64,000 nucleotides of DNA. Source: JAAYDF01 sp964511155 (GTDB taxonomy: Bacteria; Planctomycetota; Phycisphaerae; UBA1845; PWPN01). Under the pieces are notes generated by a model. It did not search any database. It was not told where the DNA came from and was given only the letters and a program-made list of their open reading frames with translations. This document shows positions 52,724-63,095 of this stretch, piece by piece. The stretch is taken from contig CAZEEJ010000004.1 of NCBI GenBank assembly GCA_964511155.1, positions 5,009-69,008 on the forward strand, written 5' to 3'. Every line of letters begins with the position of its first letter. The stretch's first letter is position 1. The position numbers were made by a program, and so were the translations under genes.

Positions 52724-53470
52724 ATGCCCCTGGCCAAGCAGATAGCCATCGTCACGGGTGCCAGCCGCGGCATCGGGCGGGCGATCGCCCTCAAGCTGGC
52801 GGAGCAGTCGGCCACGGTCATCGCCGTCGCCCGCTCCGAGCAGAAGCTGGCGGATCTCGCCGAACAGGCCCGCAAGGCCGAACTGCCCGGGACCATCGTG
52901 CCCCGGACCCTTGACCTGACTCAGCGTGGCCTGATCGACGCTTTCGTCGAGCAGGCGGCGGATGAGTTCACCCGCCTGGATATCCTCGTCAATAACGCGG
53001 GCATCACCCGGGACGGCCTGCTGCTGAACATGGAGGACGAGGACTTCGAGACGGTTTTGACCACCAACCTCCGGTCCGTCTTCTGGATCACCCGGTCGGT
53101 CAGCCGCTACATGGTGCGGGGACGTTACGGCCGTATCATTAACATCGGCAGCGTTTCCGGTATCATGGGCAACCCGGGCCAGAGCAATTACGCCGCCGCC
53201 AAAGCCGCCTTGATGGGCTTCAGCAAGACGGTGGCCAAGGAACTGGCCCGCCGTAACGTGACCTGTAACGTGGTGGCACCCGGATTCATCACGACGGACA
53301 TGACCGCCGTGCTGCCGGACAAGTACAAGGAGGGTCTCAAGCCGCTGATCCCTTGCCAGAAGTTCGGCGAGCCCGACGACATTGCCGCCGCGGTGGCCTT
53401 CCTGGCCTCCCCCGCGGCGGGTTACATCACCGGGCAGACCCTGGCCGTGGATGGAGGACTGAGCATGTGA
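52724..53470 (+). CDS. fabG: 3-oxoacyl-ACP reductase
   Basis: 248 residues from ATG 52724, with GGAAGG upstream. Short-chain dehydrogenase motifs: TGASRGIGRAI, NNAGITRDGLL, and the catalytic serine-tyrosine-lysine in INIGSVSGIMGNPGQSNYAA followed by AK. It reduces 3-oxoacyl-ACP with NADPH. acpP begins 121 nt later. Confidence 0.96.
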   Translation: MPLAKQIAIVTGASRGIGRAIALKLAEQSATVIAVARSEQKLADLAEQARKAELPGTIVPRTLDLTQRGLIDAFVEQAADEFTRLDILVNNAGITRDGLLLNMEDEDFETVLTTNLRSVFWITRSVSRYMVRGRYGRIINIGSVSGIMGNPGQSNYAAAKAALMGFSKTVAKELARRNVTCNVVAPGFITTDMTAVLPDKYKEGLKPLIPCQKFGEPDDIAAAVAFLASPAAGYITGQTLAVDGGLSM

Positions 53471-53591
53471 AGCGGCGGAACGACCGCCCTTCGTCGATCA
53501 GATACGCCGGACAGGGTCGTCCTCCCGATCGGGGGGCTCCTCGACGGCTTTCGCGGGCAACAATACAGGCACAACATAGGAGGAAGTCCTG

Positions 53592-53846
53592 GTGACCCCC
53601 GAGGCAATTGAAGACAAAGTGTTTACCATCGTCAGTGAGCAGATGGCCATTAACAAGGCCGAGATCACGAGAGAAACCTCGTTCATCAACGATTTGAACG
53701 CGGATTCCCTCGACATCGTCGAGTTGGTCATGGAGTTCGAAGACAACTTCGACATGAGCATACCCGACGAGGAGGCGGAGAAGATCAAAACGGTCGGCCA
53801 AGCGATCGATTACATCGCCATGGTCGCCCAGCAAAACAAGGGCTGA
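53592..53846 (+). CDS. acpP: Acyl carrier protein
   Basis: 84 residues from GTG 53592, with TAGGAGGAAG before it. The phosphopantetheine serine is S39 in LNADSLDIVEL. The protein is acidic and of normal length. It is the carrier for all steps encoded by the neighbouring fab genes. Confidence 0.97.
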   Translation: MTPEAIEDKVFTIVSEQMAINKAEITRETSFINDLNADSLDIVELVMEFEDNFDMSIPDEEAEKIKTVGQAIDYIAMVAQQNKG

Positions 53847-54037
53847 AGCGGATCAGCCGGCGGAGTTCGGCGGGCTGGGATGCTGATGTGGACCAGCCCC
53901 GGTCGAAGCGTGCGACAGGCGAAAGTCCCCGGGCTTTCCCTGCCGCAAGGCGCGGATGAGTGGGCGGAGGTCGGCCGGCACGGCCCCCGGAAGCCGCCCC
54001 GCCATCCGACTGAGTGCTACAGCGGAGAAGGTTGTTC

Positions 54038-55276
54038 ATGGCCAAGCGACGAGTCGTCATCACGGGCATGGGGGCAATCACGCCCCTGGGGAGTACCGTC
54101 GATGAGTACTGGGACGGGCTCGTGTCCGCCCGCTCGGGGATCGGACCGCTCACCCAATTCGACACGACCGACTACGACACCAAGATCGCCGGTGAGTGCC
54201 GCGACTTCGACCCGACCCGCTGGATTGAGGCCAAAGCCTGCAAACGGATCGACCGTTTCGCCCAGTTCGCCCTGGCCGCCGCCATCGACGCCATGCGCGA
54301 CAGCGGCGTCGACATGGCCGCCGTTGACCCCTTCCGTGTCGGCGTGATCATCGGGTCGGGGATCGGCGGCATCTTCGAACTCCAGACCCAGTACCTGCGG
54401 CTCATCCGCAAGGGACCGTCCAAGATCTCCGCCTTCACCATCCCCAAGCTCATGGTCAACGCCGGCAGCGGCAACATTGCCATCCATTTCGGCATCCGCG
54501 GGCCCAGCAGCGCCGTCGCTACCGCCTGCGCCTCCGCTACCAATGCCATGGGCGACGCCGTTTTCTGCATCCGCCGCGGAGACGCCGACATGGTCATCAC
54601 CGGCGGCAGTGAGGCCGCCGTCATCGAGATCAGTGTCGGCGCCTTCAACGCCATGCACGCCCTCAGCACCCGAAACGACGACCCGCTACACGCCAGCCGG
54701 CCCTTCGACCGCGGCCGCGACGGGTTCGTCATCAGCGAAGGGGCGGGCGTCCTCATCTTCGAAGAATACGAACACGCCCGCAAACGCTCCGCACCGATCT
54801 ATGCCGAGGTCCTGGGCTTCGGCCTCAGCTCCGACGGCGCGCACATTACCCAGCCGGACGAGACCGGCACCGGCCCCGCCGTGGCCATGCGACAGTGCAT
54901 CGCCGACGCCGGCATCAATGCGGACGATCTCGATTACATCAACGCCCACGGAACCAGCACCCCCCTGGGCGACATCGCCGAGACCCGAGCCATCAAGCAG
55001 GCCCTCGGCACCGCGGCCACTCACGTCCCCGTCAGCAGCACCAAGTCCGCCACCGGCCACCTTCTCGGGGCCAGCGGCGGCATCGAGCTCATCGCCTGCG
55101 TCAAGGCCATCCAGCACGGCGTGCTCCCCCCGACCATCAACCTCGAGAGCCCCGATCCCGAGTGCGACCTGGATTACGTCCCCAATCATGCACGCGATGC
55201 CAAGGTCAGCCTGGCCATGAGCAACTCGTTCGGCTTCGGCGGCCACAACGCCTGCGTCCTCATCGGGCGGGTCTGA
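54038..55276 (+). CDS. fabF: 3-oxoacyl-ACP synthase II
   Basis: 412 residues from ATG 54038. It elongates acyl-ACP by condensation with malonyl-ACP. The Cys-His-His triad is C164 in ATACASATNA, the histidine in NAHGTSTPLGD and that in SATGHLLGAS. It closes the cluster, 191 nt after acpP. That spacer (53847-54037) has no ORF I can support. Confidence 0.96.
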   Translation: MAKRRVVITGMGAITPLGSTVDEYWDGLVSARSGIGPLTQFDTTDYDTKIAGECRDFDPTRWIEAKACKRIDRFAQFALAAAIDAMRDSGVDMAAVDPFRVGVIIGSGIGGIFELQTQYLRLIRKGPSKISAFTIPKLMVNAGSGNIAIHFGIRGPSSAVATACASATNAMGDAVFCIRRGDADMVITGGSEAAVIEISVGAFNAMHALSTRNDDPLHASRPFDRGRDGFVISEGAGVLIFEEYEHARKRSAPIYAEVLGFGLSSDGAHITQPDETGTGPAVAMRQCIADAGINADDLDYINAHGTSTPLGDIAETRAIKQALGTAATHVPVSSTKSATGHLLGASGGIELIACVKAIQHGVLPPTINLESPDPECDLDYVPNHARDAKVSLAMSNSFGFGGHNACVLIGRV

Positions 55277-55408
55277 TCGCCCGGTCAAGTTCGCCACCCG
55301 ATCGGCCGATAACTCCCAGGGACGGGCTCGATCCCCGCGCCGGAGGCGTCACGGCCTTTGCGCCTCTGTGCCTTCGTGCCCCCGGTCTCCGCGCTGGAGC
55401 GGTTGCGC

Positions 55409-55906
55409 ATGCCCGAAAGACAAGAAGAGGATATCGACGCCCTGCTGGCCGAGGTCAACGCCCTCGCCGACGAAGCCGTGGCCGAGATCGTCGGGCAGGA
55501 GCCCGCCGGCGACACCTTTGACGCCGACGTCCCCTTCTCCCCCGTGACCGAGCCACTCTCCCCCGTGACCGAGCCTCTTGCGGCCCACAGCGCACCAACG
55601 CCCCCCGCTGACCCGGCCCCGGCCTCAGCCCTGACCACAAAGGTCGAGGACCTCGACCGCATCCTCCGGCTTCAGGTCCCGGTCATCGTGCAGCTCGCCT
55701 GCCGCACCATGCCCCTCTCGGAGATCATCACCCTCAGCACCGGCGCCATCATCGAGTTCGAGAAGCTCGCCGACAGTGACCTCGACCTGGTCATCAACAA
55801 CAAGTGCATCGGCCAGGGCCAGGCCGTCAAGGTCAGCGAGAACTTCGGCCTGCGGGTCACCCACATCGGTTCCCTGCGGGCCCGCATCCGCGCCCTGGGC
55901 AAGTGA
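55409..55906 (+). CDS. FliN-like flagellar motor switch protein
   Basis: 165 residues from ATG 55409. EEDIDALLAEVN at the N-terminus resembles the motif seen in FliM and FliY. The C-terminal 80 residues form a SpoA/FliN domain (LRLQVPVIVQLACRTMPLSE, GAIIEFEKLADSDLDLVINN, VSENFGLRVTHIG). FliN is part of the motor C ring. No other flagellar gene is in the window, so its partners are elsewhere. The central linker (about 40-85) is proline-rich with a SPVTEPL duplication. Confidence 0.85.
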   Translation: MPERQEEDIDALLAEVNALADEAVAEIVGQEPAGDTFDADVPFSPVTEPLSPVTEPLAAHSAPTPPADPAPASALTTKVEDLDRILRLQVPVIVQLACRTMPLSEIITLSTGAIIEFEKLADSDLDLVINNKCIGQGQAVKVSENFGLRVTHIGSLRARIRALGK

Positions 55907-55964
55907 CCCCCGTACCCCCGTCGTGCTTGCGGATCGCCAGCTTCCCCTGTCGCCTGCCCAGATC

Positions 55965-57593
55965 CTACCCGGCTACCAGATCCGCCGGCGCGCTCGCAAA
56001 CGGCAAATCGCTGACGGTCACCTCCGGGTTGCGCTCCTGGAAGTACCGCAGCTTCCAGTTGTCCTGGAACAGCAACACCCGCTGCCCCCGGCCGTCGGTT
56101 GCCAGGCGAACCCCGTGCGGCAGGACCATACTTTCAACCCTGGTCGCGGGATCGAGCCAGCGAGCCAGCGTCCAGGACGTCCCCTCGATTCGCGAGGCCG
56201 CCCCATACTCGGACTCCAGCCGGTACTGCACGATCTCGAACTGAAGCGGGCCGACCGCTCCCAGCAGCGGGACCTTCCGCGTCGCATCCGCCAGCTCGTA
56301 CGTCTGCACCACCCCTTCCTGAAGGAGCTGGCTCAGGCCGTCGCGGAACCGCTTGAAGTTGGCCGGCTCGGGATTCTCCAGATACGCAAAGCACTCCGGG
56401 GCAAAACGCGGAATCTCGTCATAGACGATCGAGGCATCTTCCGTCAGCGTATCGCCGATCGCGAACTTGGCGTTGCCGACGATGCCCACCACGTCGCCGG
56501 GGTAGGCCTCATCCACGGTTTCCCGCTCCTGGCCGAAGAGTTTGGCGGCGTTCGACAGTCGAATCGTTTTGCCGGTCCGTGCATGCCGAACGGTCATGTC
56601 CCGCTCGAATTTGCCCGAGACCACGCGAACGAAAGCGATGCGGTCGCGGTGGCGCGGGTCCATGTTCGCCTGGATCTTGAAGACAAAACCGGAGAAGAGC
56701 GGGTGTGTCGGCTGGATCAGGTCGGCCCCGCTGCGCCGACCGACCGGCGGCAGCGAGTGCTTCAAAAAGCCGTCCAGCAGCAGTTGCACGCCGAAGTTGT
56801 TCAAGGCGCTGCCGAAGTAGACCGGCGTGGTCCGCCCGGCCGCGACCTCGTCAGGCTGGAACTCGGCCCCCGCCCCCTCAAGCATCTCCACCTCGTCACA
56901 GACGGCACGATGGATGGTCTCGTCCAGACGGTCGCGGACCAGCGCGTCGGACAGGCCCACCGTCGAGACCGGTGCGCGGTGCGCCCCGCCGGGCGTGCGT
57001 TCGTAGAGGTGGGCCATCCGCGTCCGACGATCCCATACCCCCTTGAAGTTGGTCCCCGTACCGAGCGGCCAGTTCATCGGGTACGCGGAAATGCCCAGGA
57101 CGCTCTCCAGCTCATCCAGCAGGGCCAGCGGATCCCGAGCCGGGCGATCGAGCTTGTTCATGAAGGTGAAGATCGGCACGCCTCTGTGCCGGCAGACCTC
57201 GAAGAGCTTGCGGGTCTGACTCTCGATGCCCTTGCCGGCATCGATGACCATGACCGCCGCGTCCACCGCGGTCAGCACCCGGTACGTATCCTCGGAGAAA
57301 TCCTTGTGCCCCGGCGTGTCCAGCAGGTTGATGCGGAAGCCACGGTAGTCGAACTGCAGAACCGTGGAGCTGATCGAGATGCCGCGCTTCTTTTCCAGCT
57401 CCATCCAGTCGGAGGTGGTGGCCCGCTGAGTCTTCCGCGCCGTCACCGAACCGGCCAGGTTCACCGCTCCGCCGTAGAGCAGGAACTTCTCGGTGAGCGT
57501 GGTCTTGCCGGCGTCGGGGTGCGAGACAATGGCGAACGTCCGCCGCCGGGCAATCTCCTGAAGCGACATGCGCTGTACGCTGGTTGTGGTCAT
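55965..57593 (-). CDS. prfC: Peptide chain release factor 3
   Basis: 542 residues from ATG 57593; ATGs at 57602 and 57569 are alternatives. GTPase motifs: VSHPDAGKTTLTE, RGISISSTV, DTPGHKDFSEDTYR and NKLDRPARDP. RF3 removes RF1 or RF2 from the ribosome after termination. The C-terminal RF3 domain (ADATRKVPLLGAVGPLQFEI) is intact. It stands alone on the minus strand. Confidence 0.96.
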   Translation of the reverse strand: MTTTSVQRMSLQEIARRRTFAIVSHPDAGKTTLTEKFLLYGGAVNLAGSVTARKTQRATTSDWMELEKKRGISISSTVLQFDYRGFRINLLDTPGHKDFSEDTYRVLTAVDAAVMVIDAGKGIESQTRKLFEVCRHRGVPIFTFMNKLDRPARDPLALLDELESVLGISAYPMNWPLGTGTNFKGVWDRRTRMAHLYERTPGGAHRAPVSTVGLSDALVRDRLDETIHRAVCDEVEMLEGAGAEFQPDEVAAGRTTPVYFGSALNNFGVQLLLDGFLKHSLPPVGRRSGADLIQPTHPLFSGFVFKIQANMDPRHRDRIAFVRVVSGKFERDMTVRHARTGKTIRLSNAAKLFGQERETVDEAYPGDVVGIVGNAKFAIGDTLTEDASIVYDEIPRFAPECFAYLENPEPANFKRFRDGLSQLLQEGVVQTYELADATRKVPLLGAVGPLQFEIVQYRLESEYGAASRIEGTSWTLARWLDPATRVESMVLPHGVRLATDGRGQRVLLFQDNWKLRYFQERNPEVTVSDLPFASAPADLVAG

Positions 57594-57834
57594 GTCCATC
57601 ATCCAGAGGCCAATTCGTCGTATCCGATCTCCGGCCCTTGCCTGCAGAGTGGCAACCGACCGACGGTCACCGCGAGCTGGAGCACAAACCAAAGGTTCAA
57701 ACGAGGGTAATCAGCAGGGAATCAGGGTGGAGTCGTACCCCGCAACGACGGTAGTGCGAACAAGCTGGACATTCGAATCGCCTGCGTGCTCATCATGGCG
57801 GCATTGTACCCGCCCGCCCGCCCAATGAAAAGGG

Positions 57835-57973
57835 GCGGGTGGCCCATCCTTGAGCAACCGGTTCCGTGACACTTCCTTGCGCAGCAAAGGTGGGTCCACG
57901 ATGATCCGACACGCGGGAAGGGTTCCTTCACCAAGAGACCCTTCCGCAGCCGCATCATCGTGAACCCACCCGC
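57835..57973. repeat. Nested-hairpin element, second full copy
   Basis: Inner arms GGTGGGTCCACGATGAT (57889-57905) and ATCATCGTGAACCCACC (57954-57970) pair with compensatory and wobble changes relative to 17250-17331. The outer left arm GGGTGGCCCATCC is present. The rest of the gap, 57974-58181, shows nothing I can name. Confidence 0.8.
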
Positions 57974-58181
57974 CTGAAACAGCGAACAGGTTCCAGAACC
58001 CCACACACCAGGGGCGGCGGGGCATGGGCCTCAAGCGTGCGGAGGAGCAGGGGAATCGCCGGCCGCGCTTGCCCCGAAACCGATGTACCGGGGCGATGGA
58101 AAGATCCCTCTCTCACACGCGGGCCGGAGGAGTTTCTCGCACACGCCCTACGGACGGCCCCATGCCCTCGCCGCCTCACCG

Positions 58182-59576
58182 TCAGTCTACCGCCGGCTGC
58201 TCATCCGGCTGGCGAGGCAGCCGTTCATGGCCGGGGGATTCGGCCGACCACAACTCGCTGCCCAGCGCGGCATCGCGCAGTTGCACGGATTGCTCACCCT
58301 TGCGAATCTCTGTCGCCAGGATCACGGATCGATCGCCCACCATTGAGTGGGAGCCGATCACGGTGATCCGGTCACCCTTGGCCAGGCTCAACCCATGCTG
58401 CTGGACAAAATCGGCCGGGCCGCCGTGCACGATCGCCACGCTCCCGTCCAAGCCGCGGAGGTGCAGCTCCTGACACTCGACCGTACTCCCGGTGGCCCGG
58501 AAGCTGCCCATGCGGTCAATCGTCCCTTCGATCGTCCGCATGTGTTCCGGATCGAAACGCACCGCGTGCCCTGTATCCGGACCCACGTACCCGAACACCT
58601 CCCAGTAAGGCTCCTGGTTAAAGCGCTCGTGGATGCGGCGCGCGAAAGTCCGGTTGGACAGGTCACTGGGCGATTCACCCGACTTGAAAGCCACGGCCTC
58701 CAGGGTCTCGCTGGTCGTGGCGACACGGGCGATCTGGTCCTGCTCACGCAACTCGACCGAGGACCACGGGACGGCGGCCTGGCTCTGGCCTATACCGAGC
58801 AGACCCCCAAAACCCACGATCGCGTAGGCCAGCCGGCCTCTGTACAGATCTACCATCACATGCTCGATGGTGCCCAGTTCCTCCTTCTGAGGGTTATCGA
58901 CCGACAGACCGACCAGCCCGCTGACCTTGCGGCCCCAGAGCTTGTCTGCCGGAGTCGGCTTGGCCGCCGGTTCGGTCGGCGGCTCAACCGCCTCGCCTTC
59001 CGGAGCGGGGGCCGCCTCATGCACGGTCGCCTCCAGGCCACGAGCCATCCTCTTCCCCCTCATCTCATCGTGCTTGGCTTCCCGCCCCATCCGCTCCTCC
59101 TGGCCGTAGAAGCGGTCGATCTCCGAACACCAGCTCCGGTCGTCGAAGTTCGGGTACCGGTCCTCCGCAAAGCCCGGTGCCGACGCCAGCTTCTGCTTCT
59201 CCATATCCAGCACCAGCGTCTTCCGGTCCTCGCTCAGCAGCAGCGCCGACCAGGGGACGGCGTAAAGCTGATCGCCGGCCTCCGTCACGGGCTTGAAATC
59301 CGCAAGCGCATAGATAATGCGATCGCGGTTACGGTTGAGGATCAATTCCTTCACCTTCCCGTACTTCTCGCCGGAGATCCCCTCGATCTTCGTGCCGATC
59401 AGCTTGTTCGCCTCCGTTAGCCGAGGCACAAAGCCGTGGGTCACACCGGGCTCGGCGGTCCTGGCTTCCGTTCCCTTCGCCCCATACGGTTTCTCTTCGC
59501 CCGCGCTGACCGGCAGGCACAGCCCCAACGCCACAAGCCCGGCCAGCGAACCTAGAGCGATTCTCGACGTCCGCAT
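58182..59576 (-). CDS. Exported protein with two PRC-barrel domains
   Basis: 464 residues from ATG 59576, with AAAGGAG upstream. Signal peptide about residues 1-25 (LAGLVALGLCLPVSAG). PRC-barrels at about 58-125 (LIGTKIEGISGEKYGKVKEL) and about 210-285 (KVSGLVGLSVDNPQKEELG). The C-terminal part (QELHLRGLDGSVAIVHGGPA, GDRITVIGSHSMVGDRSVIL) is beta-rich. PRC barrels bind proteins or RNA in many contexts; the role in the periplasm is unknown. A 10-bp inverted repeat (TGTGAAATCA, 59720-59729 and 59768-59777) lies upstream. Confidence 0.8.
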   Translation of the reverse strand: MRTSRIALGSLAGLVALGLCLPVSAGEEKPYGAKGTEARTAEPGVTHGFVPRLTEANKLIGTKIEGISGEKYGKVKELILNRNRDRIIYALADFKPVTEAGDQLYAVPWSALLLSEDRKTLVLDMEKQKLASAPGFAEDRYPNFDDRSWCSEIDRFYGQEERMGREAKHDEMRGKRMARGLEATVHEAAPAPEGEAVEPPTEPAAKPTPADKLWGRKVSGLVGLSVDNPQKEELGTIEHVMVDLYRGRLAYAIVGFGGLLGIGQSQAAVPWSSVELREQDQIARVATTSETLEAVAFKSGESPSDLSNRTFARRIHERFNQEPYWEVFGYVGPDTGHAVRFDPEHMRTIEGTIDRMGSFRATGSTVECQELHLRGLDGSVAIVHGGPADFVQQHGLSLAKGDRITVIGSHSMVGDRSVILATEIRKGEQSVQLRDAALGSELWSAESPGHERLPRQPDEQPAVD

Positions 59577-59719
59577 GACATCACTCCTTTTTCCAGACAC
59601 GCGGCGCTCGAGGGTGCGATTCACTCGATCGCGAAGGTCTACCGCCATCCGACGGTCCCGCCTCGAGCGTCAATCGCTTATATTGTGAGTATATGCCCGC
59701 CAGGTTCGACGGAAGGCGA

Positions 59720-59777
59720 TGTGAAATCAAAAAAGCTGCAAATCCACAAGGGCGGCCACTTCGCGCCTGATTTCACA
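59720..59777. promoter_or_regulatory. 10-bp inverted repeat upstream of the PRC-barrel gene
   Basis: TGTGAAATCA and its exact complement TGATTTCACA are separated by 38 nt. It could be a hairpin or paired binding half-sites; I cannot decide. Confidence 0.4.
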
Positions 59778-59849
59778 ATAGAAGTAACAGGAGCGTAGCG
59801 GACTCCGCCGTCCGGATCAGCGGCTCAGGGTTAAGGCACGCGCACCAAT

Positions 59850-60906
59850 TCAAGGCGCGCCACCTGGCGATTCAACGCTGCCAGCCGCGAGTTGGGGCGA
59901 TTCAGCCGGTGCAGAGGGAACAACCAGTTGCTCCAAAAACCGCTCCCACGCGGCCGTCAACGGCTCCCTGGAGCCGAACGCAGCCTCAATCTCGTGCTCG
60001 AGCGTCGAGGGATCACGCCAACCCGGATCGGCAGCCGACAGCGCCGCAAGATAGCGGCGCAGATCCGCACGCCGATGCGCAAACAAAAAGCGGAATACAC
60101 CCCACGACTGGGCATACAGGTCGTTAGCCGCGTCCAGCTCGCCGGTGGCCGGACGCGTCAGCGTCAGGAAGTCAGGCAGCCAGACCAGCCGGTCGGCCGC
60201 TCGCGCCGCCAGCAGTCGCTCGCGGCGAACGGGATTGTCGCGGCCGAAGCCCATCGCGCCGGAGCTGTCCGCCTCGAAGTTCGTCGCCAGCCCCTCGGAC
60301 ACCCACAGCGGATACATCACCCCACGGGTCTGCAAACCACTGTTGAACGCCAACTGGTGTGCCGCTTCGTGCGTCATCCGTTCCGAACTGCACCGCGTCG
60401 TCACCACTCGGTTGGTCCGGCTGGAGTAGTAGCTGTCCAACCAGGAAAGGTTCATGCGCTCGGTCTCGCGGGCGTACCGGCTGAACTGCTCGGCATTGCC
60501 GAAGGAGACCCAGACGAGCCGTTCGCTCAACGGCTGCGGGGCGAAACCCGCCGAGCGCATCGAGAGGTAAAACTCCTCATGCGTTCGCTCGAGCAGCCCG
60601 AAAGCCCGCTGGACCGCGGCGGAGGACGTCTGGCTGGGCGCATACACCATCGCGAAGTGCTCGCTGACGTGTGTCGCCAGATCCTCGCCCAGCCGATCCA
60701 CCATCTCCTGGTGGTGGTGGACCAGGCAGACCGGCAAGGTCGCCGAGGCGATCGGCGTCACCCCGGCTGCCGACGCCGCTACGGCNNNNNNNNNNACCGG
60801 TCGCCGGCACCAGCGCGGCAGGAGTGGCCGGCGCGTTTGTGCCCGCTAACACCGTGCCGCACAGCACAGACATACCTGCACATACGATGACCGAAGACCG
60901 ACCCAT
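59850..60906 (-). CDS. Exported DUF1570-like protein with HExxH motif, interrupted by an assembly gap
   Basis: The main frame (59850-60785) encodes about 311 residues including MTHEAAHQ, a metallopeptidase-like HExxH, and VSEGLATNFEAD, the pattern of DUF1570/gluzincin-like proteins. The signal peptide (MGRSSVIVCAGMSVLCGTVL) starts at 60906 but is out of frame with the body across the ten Ns at 60786-60795. The placeholder gap size is probably arbitrary, so the true gene is likely intact. Function unknown; a peptidase is plausible. Confidence 0.75.
60786..60795. other. Assembly gap of ten Ns
   Basis: A run of exactly ten Ns, typical of a scaffolding placeholder, inside the DUF1570-like gene. 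Confidence 0.98.
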
Positions 60907-61087
60907 GGTCTCGTACTCCCGCCACGACCTGAACAATTCCGGGAAAACCCCCTGCAACTGCCCCAGGCGCGCTTCCACCTCAACTTCAGCGTACCGAAAA
61001 ACGGTGAGCCAAGTCAAGGCACAAAATGAGGTTAGGGCATTCCCCCTATGCGTCGAGCGCCCGGTTGTGCGACACCGTGCACCGATG

Positions 61088-62578
61088 TCACTCCGTCGGA
61101 TTCGCCTCGCGTTGGGCTCTGCGCGGCCGTTGCGGTTGCTCCCCCTCCCGAGCGGCGGGCTTGCCCTCCGCATGGGGCGTGGGCATCGGAGCCTTGATCC
61201 GCTCACGCCAGGCCTTCAGCCGGGCCTGCAGTTCCTTGGCCCGGTCCGGCATCGTCTCCGCCAGGTTGTTCCACTCCCCGATGTCCTCACGAAGGTTGTA
61301 GAGCTCCAGACGGCCGTCCTCGAGAAACTCCATCAGCTTGAAGTCGCCCACGCGGATGGTGCTGACCGGCAACGTGCGCCACAGGTTCTGACCGGCGCCC
61401 AGGTAACCGGGGAAGTGCCAGTAGATTGCGTCGCGCTCGAGCTTCGCCTTCCCGCCACTGCTCAGCAGTTCGAGGTAACTAACCCCGTCAAGCGGGTAAT
61501 CGGGCGGGGGTTCGGCATCCGCGAGCCGCAGCAGCGTCGGATACAGGTCCACGCTGTTGATCGGTTCATGACATTCCGTGCCGGCGGGAATCCGGCCGGG
61601 GCAACGGAAAATGTAGGGCACGCGGACGCCGCCCTCGTAGAGCATGCCCTTCCCCCCGCGCAGCGGGGCGTTGTCCGTCACGGTTTTCCCCCGCGAGATC
61701 CCCTCACGCTCGTGGCCGCCCACGCCGCCGTTATCGCTCGAGAAGATCACCAGCGTGTTCGACGACAGATTCAACTCGTCAAGCACCTTCACGATGCGGC
61801 CGACGCTCTCGTCCAGGCTGGCAATCATGGCCGCGTAGACCGGGTCATGATGACCCCCCACCGCGGGCTTGGGTTTGAACCGGTCGATCAGCTCCTGCTT
61901 CGCCTCGATGGGAGAATGCACGGCGTAATGAGCCAGATAGAGGAAGAACGGCTCCGCCTTGTGCCGCCCAATGAAGTCCACCGCCTTGTCGGTCAGAAAA
62001 TCCGCCAGATAGGTGCCCGGCGGGTAGGCCGTCTTCGGGTTGGTCGGAAAGTCGAAGTGTTGGCCGGACGAGACGATCGCTTCATCAAAACCTCGGCGTC
62101 CCGGATGGTGCCCGCCATCGTCGCCCAAGTGCCACTTGCCGAACATGCCCGTGACGTAGCCCGCGGATTTCATCGCCCGGGCGATCGTGATCTTGCTGAG
62201 GGGCAGCTTGGCCACGTTCTCCGGCGGGCGGAGCGACCGACTGCGCCAGTTGAAGCGGTCGATGCTGCCGACCGTGAAGACGCCGGTCCGCGCCCCATAC
62301 TGTCCGCTCATCAGGGCCGCCCGCGTGGGCTGACAGTTCGGGCCGCAGGTGTACCCGTTGGTGAACCGGATGCCCTGCTCCGCCAAGCGGTCAATGTGCG
62401 GCGTCTCGTAGTACTTGCTGCCGTAGCAGGCCAGGTCCGTGTACCCGAGGTCATCGGCCAGGATGAACACGACGTTGGGCGGGTGCGCAAACAGCTCGGT
62501 CGCACCGGTCGCCGCATCGCTCGCCAGCGAGCAGGCGGCGACTAAACCCACCCAAACCGTGGCGTGAACATGACGCAT
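61088..62578 (-). CDS. Secreted sulfatase (arylsulfatase A-like, family S1)
   Basis: 496 residues. Signal peptide about residues 1-26. Metal site PNVVFILADDLGYTDLACYG. Formylglycine site C82 in NCQPTRAALMSGQYGARTG. FGKWHLGDDGGHHPGRRGFD and LVIFSSDNGGVGGHER follow. It is more like N-sulfoglucosamine and arylsulfatase A types than the first sulfatase at 42473. It shares neither operon nor strand context with a sugar utilisation gene. Confidence 0.95.
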   Translation of the reverse strand: MRHVHATVWVGLVAACSLASDAATGATELFAHPPNVVFILADDLGYTDLACYGSKYYETPHIDRLAEQGIRFTNGYTCGPNCQPTRAALMSGQYGARTGVFTVGSIDRFNWRSRSLRPPENVAKLPLSKITIARAMKSAGYVTGMFGKWHLGDDGGHHPGRRGFDEAIVSSGQHFDFPTNPKTAYPPGTYLADFLTDKAVDFIGRHKAEPFFLYLAHYAVHSPIEAKQELIDRFKPKPAVGGHHDPVYAAMIASLDESVGRIVKVLDELNLSSNTLVIFSSDNGGVGGHEREGISRGKTVTDNAPLRGGKGMLYEGGVRVPYIFRCPGRIPAGTECHEPINSVDLYPTLLRLADAEPPPDYPLDGVSYLELLSSGGKAKLERDAIYWHFPGYLGAGQNLWRTLPVSTIRVGDFKLMEFLEDGRLELYNLREDIGEWNNLAETMPDRAKELQARLKAWRERIKAPMPTPHAEGKPAAREGEQPQRPRRAQREANPTE

Positions 62579-62929
62579 GGAGAATCTCCTCAGGTAGGGG
62601 CATCCGACCGGCCGGGGGATCGCTCACCCGGCGATTGGTCCTGGACCTCAAGCCCACCGGCCGAGCCGGGGGAACCAGCATCGCTATCGCACCGGCCCTG
62701 CGACGAGTTCCCGGCATCGCAGGGGCGCCCGGCGGACAACGGGGAAGATCCTACTGGGCTCAACCCCATCCTTCAACCATCCCACCTGGCCGAGTCCATG
62801 CCCCCCCGCTTGGCCCTCCCGCACGCGGCACCGGCTCGTCTGGCCCACCCAGCGGCTCAGCCGGCAACGCAGCGTGGAGACCAAACAACACCATCCCGCC
62901 AACAGGTCCGCCGACGGCGCGCCATGCGC

Positions 62930-62967
62930 AAAAAAACCGCCGGCCGCGCGACGCGCGACCGGCGGTT
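62930..62967 (-). terminator. Rho-independent terminator of the rRNA operon
   Basis: On the minus strand a stem of about 16 bp (AACCGCCGGTCGCGCG with one wobble) is followed by seven Ts. It lies about 130 nt after the 23S 3' end. The gap 62579-62929 upstream of the sulfatase has no other feature I can support. Confidence 0.85.
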
Positions 62968-63095
62968 CAAAAGCAATCAAATCGAGGCAGGATGCGAGTT
63001 GCCACCGTCCACTAAGAACCACTTCCAAAGCGTATCAGGTGCCTTTCGCAAATCATGGCCCGCCGGTCGCCTGGCGACGCGGACAGTCCATCATT

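Noticed and set aside
57711..58034. Small minus-strand ORF after prfC
   Set aside because: It is made of the nested-hairpin element and similar frames in other copies do not agree in sequence.
60577..61206. Frame reading through the Ns upstream of the DUF1570 gene
   Set aside because: It joins the signal peptide to the wrong frame because of the arbitrary ten-N gap; the two parts are better treated as one interrupted gene.
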